This document shows positions 60,201 to 63,720 of a stretch of 64,000 bases of DNA, piece by piece. How positions within the stretch are numbered: position 1 is the first letter of the stretch; each line of letters starts with the position of its first letter. The DNA is taken from assembly GCA_029964075.1 (NCBI GenBank), contig CM057140.1:5288643-5352642 (forward strand), written 5' to 3'. The position numbers and the translations under genes are program-made. Under the pieces are notes generated by a model. The model was not told where the DNA came from and made no database searches. It saw only the letters and a program-made list of their open reading frames with translations. Source of the stretch: Patiria pectinifera (lineage: Eukaryota; Echinodermata; Asteroidea; Valvatida; Asterinidae).

Positions 60201-63200
60201 CGAGGATGCCCTGAAATGGCCGGTACCCTTAACTCCTGGACGGATGGAGACCGAGGACGCTCCTGAGTTGTCCCTTTCCCCGGGCTCATTGTCGTTGGTC
60301 GATCAGTGCCTTAGCCAACAGCCGCAATCCTTGGAACACAGATCTGGTGGAAAGCCGAAGGGAATGATGGCCCTTGTTCAAGATCTGAAATCCGAGAGTG
60401 GAAGTGAGGACGAGGAGGATGTGCGTGTTGTGCTTCATGGTGAGCCGAGTAATACCGCAGCCGTATCCCCTTCCCAGCAGATTAGCCTTGGGCGAGTCCT
60501 TGAAGGAAGTTCCCTGAAGTGTAAGGAGAAGAAGCACCACATCACTTATCCTGCGACTGGTGTTGCGCAGGGTACCTCATCTCCCAAGCCAGCCTCAGCC
60601 AGAGTGTTCAAAATCCGTGGAGATGAACGTGGGTCACAGCGTGCAGTACCTGTCAGCACCCCCGACTTGGAGTTAATGATGGCTGGAAAGGTCCGGCGTG
60701 TCAAGGAGGTGCACACCACATCAAGGTTCCAGAACGGTGTCAAGGTTTCTGAAGAAATCACTGAGAGAACCTACGAGGTCAACTTCACTGCCGGTTTTGT
60801 TCTTCAGTAGCTACGTATCTGCAAAGTCATCTTAAGTTTAATCTTGATCAAGAACCTTAAGAACTGCAACTTAAGTTTTGTTTTCATGACCTTAAGGGCG
60901 TGATTTATTTAAAGTTGTTGCTTGACTAAACTGTTGTTTAAAGTTACTTAAAGTTTAAAGTTACAAAAACCCTTTTTGTATTTTAAGACTCTTAAGTCAG
61001 AGTTGTGTTTATTTTCATGAGAACCTTTTGCATGTAAAACAGTTTCACATTGTGTATGTAAAGTGTACAGAGGTACGGTGAGAGATCTTTATTTAAATCG
61101 TTTGGTGAGAGTCAAATAGTGAACTGAAATTGCCAGCGAAGTAGATGTTTACTTAAGTATGCCTGCAACTGTTTACCTCAAGTTCATTACCTTAAGTGAC
61201 CAGACCTTACCTTAACTAAAAACCTTAAGTTTCACCTTCACCTTAAGTTTATTGCCTTAAGAGAACATTATTTTGACAATTATTGTTTCATGCTAGGAGC
61301 AAGCACATCCTTTGCTTTTAGTTATACCAGTTTTTAAGACCGAGGACGGCCTGAACTTGAGGGTGAGGCTGTGTAGCGCAACGGTGTGCTTGCAGCGAGT
61401 TATTTATAGAGCGAGCTGCAGCGAGCTTGCGCAGCGCCCTCTGTTGTTGGGTCCGTTCGCGCGTTCTAAAAAAGAGGAGTTGATCACAGCGCGTCGTTGA
61501 GAACGGACGTGAATTGCGGCGTCTCGTGGAGAACGAACGTGTGTGTGCGGCGTTGTCGTGTTCCTGCACTGACGTGCTGACGACTGGGCGAGGACAGGAG
61601 GTTAGTAGCTGGAGACACACCGGGGATCTGCTCTATGGTCTGTGTGTTGCTACCTCGTGGGCTGTATCCACTGGGGCCTCGGGAGTCCTGCCGCCGGTAA
61701 CTTGGGGTTGCCTGATAGGAAGTCGCAAAAGAGCGTGGGGGAGCGCTGCGAATAGTCCACCCTTGACGCAGGTGCCGTTTCATTCAGTAATTATTGTTGA
61801 TTAACTCTTACATTCTAATTGAACCCAATAGAGAATTAAAGAACTTGATTGTCGTTGTTGTCTGATGAATAAAGGTGTCAGCTGTCTGTTCCTTCATCAT
61901 TTGTTCAGTCTGTCAGTTGGAGTCCCTCCCTTAAGTGAACACCCTTAAGGAGACTACTTTGTACGTGTTGGCGGCATACGGCCTTCCGAACGGACGCATT
62001 CCCTAGGTCACCTAGATCACCGCTCGTCTAGGCTTACCAAAGGTTTAAGTCAGGAGGCCAGGGCGACCTGAGTTTGGGGAGCCCCGGTTCGATCAGCGCC
62101 ACAATATTCTTATTCAATAACGGCGGGATTTGGACTGTGTATTGTATGAGGAGGGTAATATTTGTAACGACAAAACAGACAAAACAAGAAGAAGTCTGTG
62201 TTGATCAAGTATGCATGCGAATTGTATCCCCACTGTAATAATGGTTGATTCCAAAACGATACGGCCGGCTTAAGTATTGGCTCTCTCTATGAAAATTTAC
62301 AGCATATATGCATTTCGCTAGGTGCATAAATGAATACCCGCCCGGATTCATACTAGTTAAGTCGTTAGACATGTCAGATCGATGGCTCATGTCTGCAATA
62401 GCTCTGCGGATCTGTGTTCTCGCCCCAACTATGTGTTGCTCCGTGAATGAGAGACATGAAAGGTCGAGTAACAGGACAGTGAAAACGTGAACATTATCTT
62501 TAATTCGGCATCAAGTTCAATAAATGTAATGACATTTCATTCTTCTCCTGTTCTGTTGTTCCTTATATTTCATTCATTGTCTTGCGGCCCATTGGTTGTT
62601 GCTATTGTGTTGATAGCAAGAGTCCATATCGGACCAACGTGTTGCCAGTGTTTTCGGGTAGTCACAAAGAAAGGCCTGTACCCTATTCATGCATGGCTGA
62701 ATATCAGTGAAAAATTTAATGAACGTGGTCGATATCCATACCGATTGTTGGCTGGAAAAATAATCCCGGTAACCTCTCCCGTTTTTTGTGGGAGACAAGA
62801 AACAATCCAAAAAGCCCTTTTTTTACCCACCGTGTACAGCGCTCTCAAGCGCCGTGCTAGTAAGTATTTGGGGACTAGTCGGACATGATAGTGGATAACG
62901 ACTTGTCTTCAAGACTATGTGTTTCCAGTTTGAAATATACATTCAATGTACAGTAAAAATATTGATTCGAGTTATTCGGGGGCGGGGAGTGGTGTCTTCC
63001 TTGCCTACCCCCCAACGCTGTCGCGCCGCCTCAGTGTGTCAGTCAGTCGTCGGGGGTCAGTCAGTCGGGGAGTCAGTCAGTTAGTCAGTCAGTGAGAAAG
63101 GTGCAAAAAGAAAACTGCAGGGGGCAATCAATAATAACTTTTGTTTCACTTACAGGACTTTGGTGTCGTTTGGTATTCTCTTCGGTAACTCCTTCAGACC

Positions 63201-63350
63201 TCTATCACTGCAGTCAACTATGCGAAGCCCATGGTCGCTACACTCACACACCTCACACGCTTCCTTGCTTGCATGAACCGTCATGATGAGAGTCGCATAG
63301 TTCAACATCGCCAAACCTAAAATGAACTGCATGTACCAACCCCGCTCCAT
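35561..63350 (-). CDS. Multi-exon leucine-rich-repeat gene (3' part not found)
   Basis: Fifteen minus-strand exons were assembled by eye: 63154-63350, 49826-49897, 49482-49541, 49221-49289, 48683-48754, 46855-46926, 46001-46069, 40334-40405, 39853-39942, 39572-39643, 39302-39373, 38174-38317, 37001-37069, 35970-36044 and 35561-35632. All internal exons are 60-144 nt (most exactly 72), all have AG/GT borders, and all start and end in phase 2, giving 1277 nt (about 425 residues) without a stop. The product has a signal peptide, a cysteine-rich LRRNT and about 15 LRRs of LxxLxLxxNxIxxIPxxxF type, so it is extracellular. One LRR per 72-nt phase-2 exon is the arrangement known from LRR receptors such as glycoprotein-hormone/relaxin-type receptors, but the C-terminal part that would identify the family is not visible. 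It could be an LRR-GPCR, a secreted LRR protein or an immune-type LRR receptor. Confidence 0.8.
35970..36044 (-). CDS. LRR gene exon 14 (75 nt)
   Basis: TAG acceptor, GTAAGT donor, phase 2. Reads SMFQNNFSSIGERPFATVNN. Confidence 0.76.
36045..37000. other. LRR gene intron, nothing else recognised
   Basis: No transposon coding sequence or additional exon is seen. ORFs in this stretch carry no domain. Confidence 0.45.
37001..37069 (-). CDS. LRR gene exon 13 (69 nt)
   Basis: TAG acceptor, GTAAGT donor, phase 2. Reads FAFGNPLIEIQAWLFYNTQL. Confidence 0.78.
37340..37780. pseudogene. LINE relic (RT C-terminus and C2H2-like tail)
   Basis: On the minus strand about 37340-37480 resembles the post-RT segment of a LINE (GGLPTKLTSSTCPEILHI). 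On the plus strand about 37560-37680 encodes CPHCNRSFRARIGLISHLRT, the C-terminal zinc-finger tail found in several invertebrate LINE proteins. The two lie on opposite strands, so they are probably fragments of two insertions or an inverted rearrangement. Both are inside an intron. Confidence 0.55.
38174..38317 (-). CDS. LRR gene exon 12 (144 nt, two LRRs)
   Basis: Exactly twice 72 nt, phase 2 at both ends, AAG acceptor and GTGAGT donor. Contains DISSNRLPSIPDGLFRNQTK and a second repeat with MQRNQITVLNREMFKDLHSL. It looks like two ancestral exons fused by loss of one intron. Confidence 0.85.
39302..39373 (-). CDS. LRR gene exon 11 (72 nt)
   Basis: TAG acceptor, GTAAGT donor, phase 2. Reads EMNNNHLTTLPEGLFDVKTE, a clear LRR. 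Confidence 0.82.
39572..39643 (-). CDS. LRR gene exon 10 (72 nt)
   Basis: CAG acceptor, GTAAGT donor, phase 2. Reads SFSDNRVSRVAIGAFHGVKK. Confidence 0.8.
39853..39942 (-). CDS. LRR gene exon 9 (90 nt)
   Basis: CAG acceptor, GTGAGT donor, phase 2. Reads SLSDNRIPEIPASLFVDPLN, followed by a basic six-residue extension that is not standard for an LRR. Confidence 0.8.
40334..40405 (-). CDS. LRR gene exon 8 (72 nt)
   Basis: CAG acceptor, GTGAGT donor, phase 2. Reads WIRDNGLQLLKEHTFGTVTN. Only the phase-2 frame is free of stops, which supports the exon. Confidence 0.78.
40904..41176. mobile_element. Element of inverted short subrepeats (CATTGGTCCGACGTC type)
   Basis: The left part has several CATTGGTCCGACGTCC-like units. 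The right part has the inverse (GGACGTCGGACCAATGGG). The centre holds (TTAGGG)3-4. No ORF and no clear target duplication. The architecture is like the arms of the 21.1-23.2 kb element. Confidence 0.6.
41000..41040 (+). repeat. Interstitial TTAGGG telomere-like run
   Basis: GGTAGGGTTAGGG, then GATTAGGGTTAGGGTTAGGG. Too short to be a chromosome end; lies in the centre of the inverted-subrepeat element. Confidence 0.7.
41629..41946. mobile_element. Element of inverted subrepeats (CCTCATAAGTCCGACG type)
   Basis: A 16-bp unit CCTCATAAGTCCGACG or CCTCATAGGTCCGACG occurs in direct blocks (about 41640-41775 and 41870-41900) alternating with inverse blocks (about 41813-41851 and 41906-41946). Strong hairpins are possible. 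Non-coding, with no TSD found. Confidence 0.6.
42173..42499 (-). pseudogene. LINE restriction-like endonuclease C-terminus
   Basis: Contains DITIVELTVLFETNI, SHDYKMQKYANLTRDL and LIALEIGSRGFID, which match the conserved tail of REL-ENDO LINEs. The reading frame then passes without a stop into a (TTA)n-derived poly-Leu run, so the natural stop and 3' UTR are missing or were replaced by microsatellite. Confidence 0.75.
42207..42240 (+). repeat. (AAT)n microsatellite
   Basis: About eleven AAT units at the 3' end of the minus-strand LINE. Confidence 0.9.
43477..44164 (-). pseudogene. LINE reverse transcriptase domain
   Basis: Two overlapping open segments (43859-44164 and 43477-43992) with RT motifs NFRMIALTSCVAKIYHQLL, FDLADAFGSVQHNLI, FQGDPLSAIIFVIAF and PFADDFNLIT. 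The usual YADD is FADD here, as in several R2-group LINEs. The frame shifts between the segments. Confidence 0.82.
45390..45700 (-). repeat. Repeat shared with interior of the 21-kb element
   Basis: The minus strand shares AGAGGGCGCGTTT, GCGTACTGTACTGTACTG and the GAATGTGCCA-like block with 21690-21850 (plus). Confidence 0.6.
46001..46069 (-). CDS. LRR gene exon 7 (69 nt)
   Basis: TAG acceptor, GTAAGA donor, phase 2. Reads KISRNNLKELGPDTFEGLQ. The following 5.6-kb intron contains the REL-endonuclease LINE. Confidence 0.8.
46855..46926 (-). CDS. LRR gene exon 6 (72 nt)
   Basis: CAG acceptor, GTGAGT donor, phase 2. Reads TLTGNAVTSIEADAFKSCTN, a clear LRR. Confidence 0.82.
47575..47695 (-). 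repeat. Dispersed repeat B, copy 3
   Basis: Minus strand matches 1590-1690 (ACCCAGAATGCCATCCC, then GCAGGACGGGGGGTAC). Confidence 0.6.
48085..48170 (+). repeat. Dispersed repeat B, copy 4
   Basis: CCTGTTTGCAGGGCAGGGGG, then TACGAGCGAACTTCAGTA. Lies 0.4 kb from copy 3 in inverse orientation. Confidence 0.6.
48683..48754 (-). CDS. LRR gene exon 5 (72 nt)
   Basis: TAG acceptor, GTAAGT donor, phase 2. Reads NFDDNRIRAISKDTFARCTK, a clear LRR. Confidence 0.82.
49221..49289 (-). CDS. LRR gene exon 4 (69 nt)
   Basis: TAG acceptor, GTGAGT donor, phase 2. Reads YASGNQMEDISLVMKNGVK. A diverged LRR. Confidence 0.72.
49482..49541 (-). CDS. LRR gene exon 3 (60 nt)
   Basis: TAG acceptor, GTAAGT donor, phase 2. 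Reads NLTGNNIDKPFEISESVMT. Shorter than the 24-residue repeat but in frame. Confidence 0.75.
49826..49897 (-). CDS. LRR gene exon 2 (72 nt, one LRR)
   Basis: CAG acceptor and GTAAGT donor, phase 2. Reads NLAENVLKEIPKNGFLDLPY, a textbook LRR with the N and IP positions conserved. Confidence 0.85.
50578..51189. mobile_element. GACTC-rich MITE with terminal inverted repeats
   Basis: Left end AGAGTTGTAATGACTGA and right end (inverse) CAGAGTTGTAACGATTCA form terminal inverted repeats. Both flanks are filled with clustered ACTCGACTCG/CGAGTCGAGT motifs. The CAGAGTTG ends resemble hAT elements, but an 8-bp target duplication could not be confirmed. The interior is non-coding. Confidence 0.6.
51268..51927 (-). 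pseudogene. Gypsy reverse transcriptase, truncated
   Basis: Clean RT fingers and palm: VLVRKKDGSRRFCVDYRKLN, FSTLDLASGYWQIELD, MPFGLCNVPATFERPM and VYLDDVIVYG. The RT frame continues upstream to the gag-protease end with one stop codon near 52046. Downstream a TGA follows LGHVVSEN, and homology ends within 40 bp. Confidence 0.85.
52112..53869 (-). CDS. Gypsy Gag-protease polyprotein
   Basis: 585 codons, intact. The Gag core is at residues about 70-240 (PNRFDGRQPWIDYRGHFESC, FGPGQMAENFLMELRNRRHG, AYPEFEESGRDRLARGHF). No CCHC knuckle is visible after it; a basic linker takes its place. The aspartic protease follows with DTG at 382-384 and a GVLGMDFLLP box. Pol lies in the +1 frame, and that frame is already open before the Gag-protease stop, so Pol may be made by +1 frameshifting. 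Confidence 0.8.
   Translation of the reverse strand: MRTNRSEWEMITSTPEVTGSRGPGWPSRNSTEKKETSNSPPTLWPLKRDTRIHGRDECDNRFGRHSKRPRISPNRFDGRQPWIDYRGHFESCRLANDWNEEEAAVFLAASLKGAALKVFANCRGDGPGKPYTFKELMGLLTARFGPGQMAENFLMELRNRRHGPEETIQELSQAIRELTALAYPEFEESGRDRLARGHFTDAIRSQSIREGIFRARPASLDEGIQAALATENFEKIEKQRGTKAPPPDKKNCRMGLEEEFKEFVREEVMAQVTDRLHHTLAVEREAHKQPHWATKKQKKRGTTGVSLKREADQTNSGNGPQPTLRSEGRLEATKQDRKTKPDMQKKPMPECVRKVFAPLLSPNHGFYVKGEIRSTTITFLVDTGTTDTIISDEVYYRMSPETRPQLAQDGIKVYLADGTVMETLGVANVDLKIGKTTSQVRAVFAKVSAQGVLGMDFLLPTGGMLDFKRWELILNGEHFQCTTRWGTPFCARVVVAEDTVIPPGHEALVLGRTTHTLEADELGIIEPVADNEELANKGLILARTLVKTGEDGTMALRVLNPGQRECLLRSGTMAGRLSQVQEGDR
54056..54463 (-). CDS. Coiled-coil ORF in Gypsy leader
   Basis: 135 codons. 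Residues about 17-70 are a heptad-type coiled coil (EYLHREVEFLRLEVQEKEDL, then ITQLKERMVKLEELW). The rest is low in structure. The start ATG overlaps the upstream membrane ORF. It may be the N-terminal part of Gag or a separate oligomerising protein; the young plus-strand element has a comparable coiled-coil stretch fused to its Gag N-terminus. Confidence 0.55.
   Translation of the reverse strand: MAERDYAVRDVGASDGEMEYLHREVEFLRLEVQEKEDLLQDLYEANDDKETQITQLKERMVKLEELWQSVPWAGMTLNRPMDLVATRGSSGYNTFTSPAREVSTFAVSGIHNVMKKNRTWELKPPAATYGQHPTL
54450..54680 (-). CDS. Small single-pass membrane protein ORF in Gypsy leader
   Basis: 76 codons directly after the PBS. Residues about 5-34 form a long hydrophobic helix (LGAIVTVCLIILLIVLILTI), followed by a basic, charged tail (LLKLLRRSSNEELRKLERV). 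It overlaps the start of the coiled-coil ORF by 14 bp. A similar hydrophobic-then-basic ORF occupies the same place in the decayed element at 4583-4861, so it is a family feature rather than chance. The function is unknown. Confidence 0.55.
   Translation of the reverse strand: MGSDLLTLGAIVTVCLIILLIVLILTIRHWVLLKLLRRSSNEELRKLERVNLVAIQKDWRTDFLKRRSWRYNDGRA
54761..54779 (-). other. Primer-binding site, tRNA-Leu
   Basis: Minus-strand TGGTGGCAGCGGTGGGATT is complementary to the 3' end of the tRNA-Leu type ending AATCCCACCGCTGCCACCA. Two bases separate it from the LTR end. Confidence 0.75.
55203..55490 (-). repeat. 154-bp tandem duplication in LTR
   Basis: AGTCAGCCTCCAGT starts at 55203 and again at 55357. 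The segments GTGAGGGACCAGCGGTACCC and CAGCCTCCCGATCCTGTCCC occur in both copies. Possibly duplicated enhancer units. Confidence 0.7.
55537..55543 (-). promoter_or_regulatory. LTR TATA box
   Basis: GGCTATAAAAGCC on the minus strand in the LTR, in a GC-rich, initiator-like setting. Likely the promoter of the minus-strand Gypsy. Confidence 0.6.
55679..56410 (+). repeat. 5' LTR of the young Gypsy
   Basis: Identical to 61372-62103 except C at 56035 versus A at 61728. Contains a TTATTTATAG box near 55708 and CTTAAG motifs near its 3' end. Confidence 0.93.
56412..56429 (+). other. Primer-binding site, tRNA-Leu
   Basis: TGGTGTCAGAAGTGGGAT is complementary over 18 nt to the 3' end of the animal tRNA-Leu type ending ATCCCACTTCTGACACCA. 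One base after the LTR. Confidence 0.85.
56472..57560 (+). CDS. Gypsy Gag (362 aa)
   Basis: The N-terminus is an acidic coiled coil (about 8-50). The Gag core at about 130-315 (CPDRFNGKVPWKDYKAHFMA, FGPGQQAEYHLMELRHRRQG, AYPEFSEEGRDRLARGHFMD) is clearly related to that of the minus-strand element at 52.1-53.9 kb. It ends at TAG (57558-57560). The same frame continues past it with a CCHC-type knuckle (CHNC...GH) that contains a further TGA, so the knuckle is not part of the main product unless stops are read through. Confidence 0.82.
   Translation: MELLNTDMMEEELAILRMDNQRGEELLQDAIEERQRLKDELEKIKGELLESTQRGLEMTPGIKTPELFSLTPRLSPLGTVPATPANTMATSVREECTLETTKKDGPAGTVLKEKNTSEPVKEDVAESEIKLKKPNICPDRFNGKVPWKDYKAHFMACRVANGWNDGQAKVFLAASLQGPALSVLGCQPEGKKYSFRELISSLDQRFGPGQQAEYHLMELRHRRQGEKETLQELGQSIRELSALAYPEFSEEGRDRLARGHFMDSVGNRAIREAIFRAKPTSLDDSIKASLAAESYHKVEEQRAADKTKKYARMVETESTVEATGEVPVNQAVVDRAVQQIISRLGENVPTGSKEMIRPFGRR
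57578..59635 (+). CDS. Internally deleted Gypsy Pol: protease fused to integrase ends
   Basis: 685 codons, uninterrupted, in the -1 frame relative to gag. The protease has DTG at 129-131 and a GILGMDYLMP box at 198-207. At about 228-236 it jumps straight to the extreme C-terminus of RNase H (HQNTESLSRRP, 238-248), so all of RT and nearly all of RNase H are absent. The integrase HHCC domain is complete (H384, H391, C421, C424). At about 443-452 it jumps again, past the D,D-E catalytic core, to the C-terminal region with a GPY module (526-528). A long charged tail follows. Both junctions keep the frame. It cannot reverse-transcribe or integrate by itself but could still process Gag. The first ATG is only the start of the open stretch; the true start may be by frameshift. 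Confidence 0.8.
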   Translation: MSQLQVRRAFCVRLQEAEGQEIKVVGKRHAAVSGTRETPGRSQGSDKCKGSHHQGGSGSLDQEVKTHQVPLERDRQLRGEETLKEFPLSCGKGGLPIPEVPTLRETLRQGSGLFVPAVVRGVKVNMLIDTGATNTLLSAATYYNMSPERRPTLNTEGVGVHGADGTLIKTMGSACVEVQVGKSVRAVCVVFAQLEVEGILGMDYLMPTNGKLDFRNLMFTVNGERIKCVDRHRAGESHQNTESLSRRPRSQCGRDEISSDADEGKSMERSVLMDTSDQDAEVRADLRVVGVQPQISKEGWRRAQLKDEQMNWLIQAKEEAGIRPDWEIVSPKSTVAKNYWLQWEQLTVRQGILQRRWESHDGREVHWQTVVPQEYRDEILRERHAGRTSGHLGTKRTIAKVRLKFHWSGLSADVRSFIRQCNLCAKRKSPSKKRKSPLQQHLVGVTVERMAKEETQDLDYAQEMRIRMQRSHDRARKCLAKSARRQKRHYDRNVCKEQFVEGKFCWLFNPAKKKGVSPKLMCRWEGPYLILDKLSDVTYRIQGKSGGKMKVVHSDRLKPYEGKPLKPWAKRRSSSQEEENQVSPETQLQGISEVSQGSDQQKQASPEVESLEEANLPETEELAGADELMGSRESIQENLTPEAHAENVQPSVPTSTEIAPAPAEQSPARARKNPVRQRRPPQRYR
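59767..60810 (+). CDS. C2H2 zinc-finger accessory protein of the young Gypsy
   Basis: 347 codons. Two tandem classical C2H2 fingers lie at the N-terminus (C21, C24, H37, H41 and C50, C53, H66, H70), preceded by a short basic stretch. A basic region (about 95-125, possible nuclear signal), an acidic middle and an ordered-looking C-terminus (RVKEVHTTSRFQNGVKVSEE, about 315-334) follow. It lies 131 bp after the Pol ORF and before the 3' LTR, the place where env or other accessory genes sit in LTR elements, but it has no signal peptide or membrane segment. It probably acts in the nucleus. I know of no standard Gypsy counterpart; capture from a host gene is possible. Confidence 0.75.
   Translation: MDQKKEWSRPKDWDTVRLLKCKECGDTFVNKRRFDKHASSHGSRQILFFCLKCERGYTRKDNLKVHYNNHHPSSLDDLAKIYPETEEEHKRGKANAGSRQANKERQKDRPDKRRASEMTEDTGNPKGKQPKAAEESETGKEEPSTEDALKWPVPLTPGRMETEDAPELSLSPGSLSLVDQCLSQQPQSLEHRSGGKPKGMMALVQDLKSESGSEDEEDVRVVLHGEPSNTAAVSPSQQISLGRVLEGSSLKCKEKKHHITYPATGVAQGTSSPKPASARVFKIRGDERGSQRAVPVSTPDLELMMAGKVRRVKEVHTTSRFQNGVKVSEEITERTYEVNFTAGFVLQ
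60831..61261 (+). promoter_or_regulatory. Cluster of ten CTTAAG palindromes
   Basis: CTTAAG at 60831, 60856, 60870, 60891, 60991, 61152, 61191, 61224, 61242 and 61256, many extended to CCTTAAG. Chance expectation for a 6-mer in 431 bp is about 0.1. Further copies lie in both LTRs and in the ORFs of the same element. Candidate binding sites, perhaps for the element's own zinc-finger protein. Confidence 0.55.
61372..62103 (+). repeat. 3' LTR of the young Gypsy
   Basis: 732 bp, ending ...AGCGCCACA, followed by the duplicated ATAT. Confidence 0.93.
62108..63035. other. LRR gene intron 1, no further feature
   Basis: The ORFs here, up to 133 codons (62487-62888), have no recognised domain. Confidence 0.4.
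63036..63095 (+). repeat. (GTCA)n microsatellite
   Basis: Interrupted GTCAGTCA runs just inside the first intron of the LRR gene. Confidence 0.8.
63154..63350 (-). CDS. LRR gene exon 1: signal peptide and LRRNT
   Basis: Starts at ATG 63350; the upstream in-frame codon at 63360-63362 is GTG. MERGWYMQFILGLAML begins a hydrophobic signal sequence. An LRRNT follows (CEVCECSDHGLRIVDCSDRG, then LKELPKRIPNDTKVL). The donor GTAAGT-type site is at 63153 and the exon ends in phase 2. The next exon is 13.3 kb away because of nested Gypsy elements. Confidence 0.82.
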
Positions 63351-63436
63351 GCCTGTATACACGCTGTACGCCGGTGTTGCATAGACCGTCTGGTTTCAAG
63401 TATGGTTGGGTTGACACTGCAGTGTGCTATCGATTT

Positions 63437-63630
63437 TAAATCTCGATTTGCTTTCAACGTACTGTGTTAAATAAATCTGAACGAAAGCACTTCCTGTTTC
63501 AGTCGAGATCATTTGTTGCAGGTCTCAAAGAGCTGCATGGTAAAAGTCGGACGGGGGTCCAAGGGAAATTCCCAGGTTTATTTTGTATTCAATGACAACA
63601 TCGTGACAAAAATGATCCATTGTTGCTAAC
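63437..63630 (+). repeat. Dispersed repeat A, copy 2
   Basis: Counterpart of 775-970, about 90 bp upstream of the LRR gene start codon on the other strand. It may overlap the gene's promoter. Confidence 0.6.
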
Positions 63631-63634
63631 AATA

Positions 63635-63720
63635 GACCTGCAAAGTTATTGAAGCGTAAAGCAGGAAACAACTATAGTTTTGATTTATATCACCCCGACT
63701 CAAAATTCCATCTTATAGAA
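63635..63720 (+). repeat. Dispersed repeat D, copy 2
   Basis: Matches 18940-19030 almost base for base (GACCTGCAAA, CGTAAAGCAGGAAACAACT, TATCACCCCGACTCAAAA). It directly follows repeat A here, whereas at 18.9 kb it stands without it. Confidence 0.7.

Larger units (their letters stand above)
55679..62103 (+). mobile_element. Young non-autonomous Gypsy with zinc-finger accessory ORF
   Basis: Complete element of 6425 bp. The 732-bp LTRs (55679-56410 and 61372-62103, TGTAGCG...GCCACA) differ at one site that I can see. It is flanked by ATAT (55675-55678 and 62104-62107), a 4-bp duplication. Inside: tRNA-Leu PBS (56412-56429), gag (56472-57560), a fused protease-integrase ORF lacking RT, RNase H and the integrase core (57578-59635), a two-finger C2H2 ORF (59767-60810), a CTTAAG-rich non-coding stretch and a weak purine tract (TTGAGGGTGAGGC) before the 3' LTR. 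Near-identical LTRs indicate very recent transposition, which must have used RT and integrase supplied in trans. Confidence 0.9.

Noticed and set aside
62487-62888. 133-codon plus-strand ORF in LRR intron 1
   Set aside because: Hydrophobic patches only, no recognisable family, and no splice or promoter evidence.
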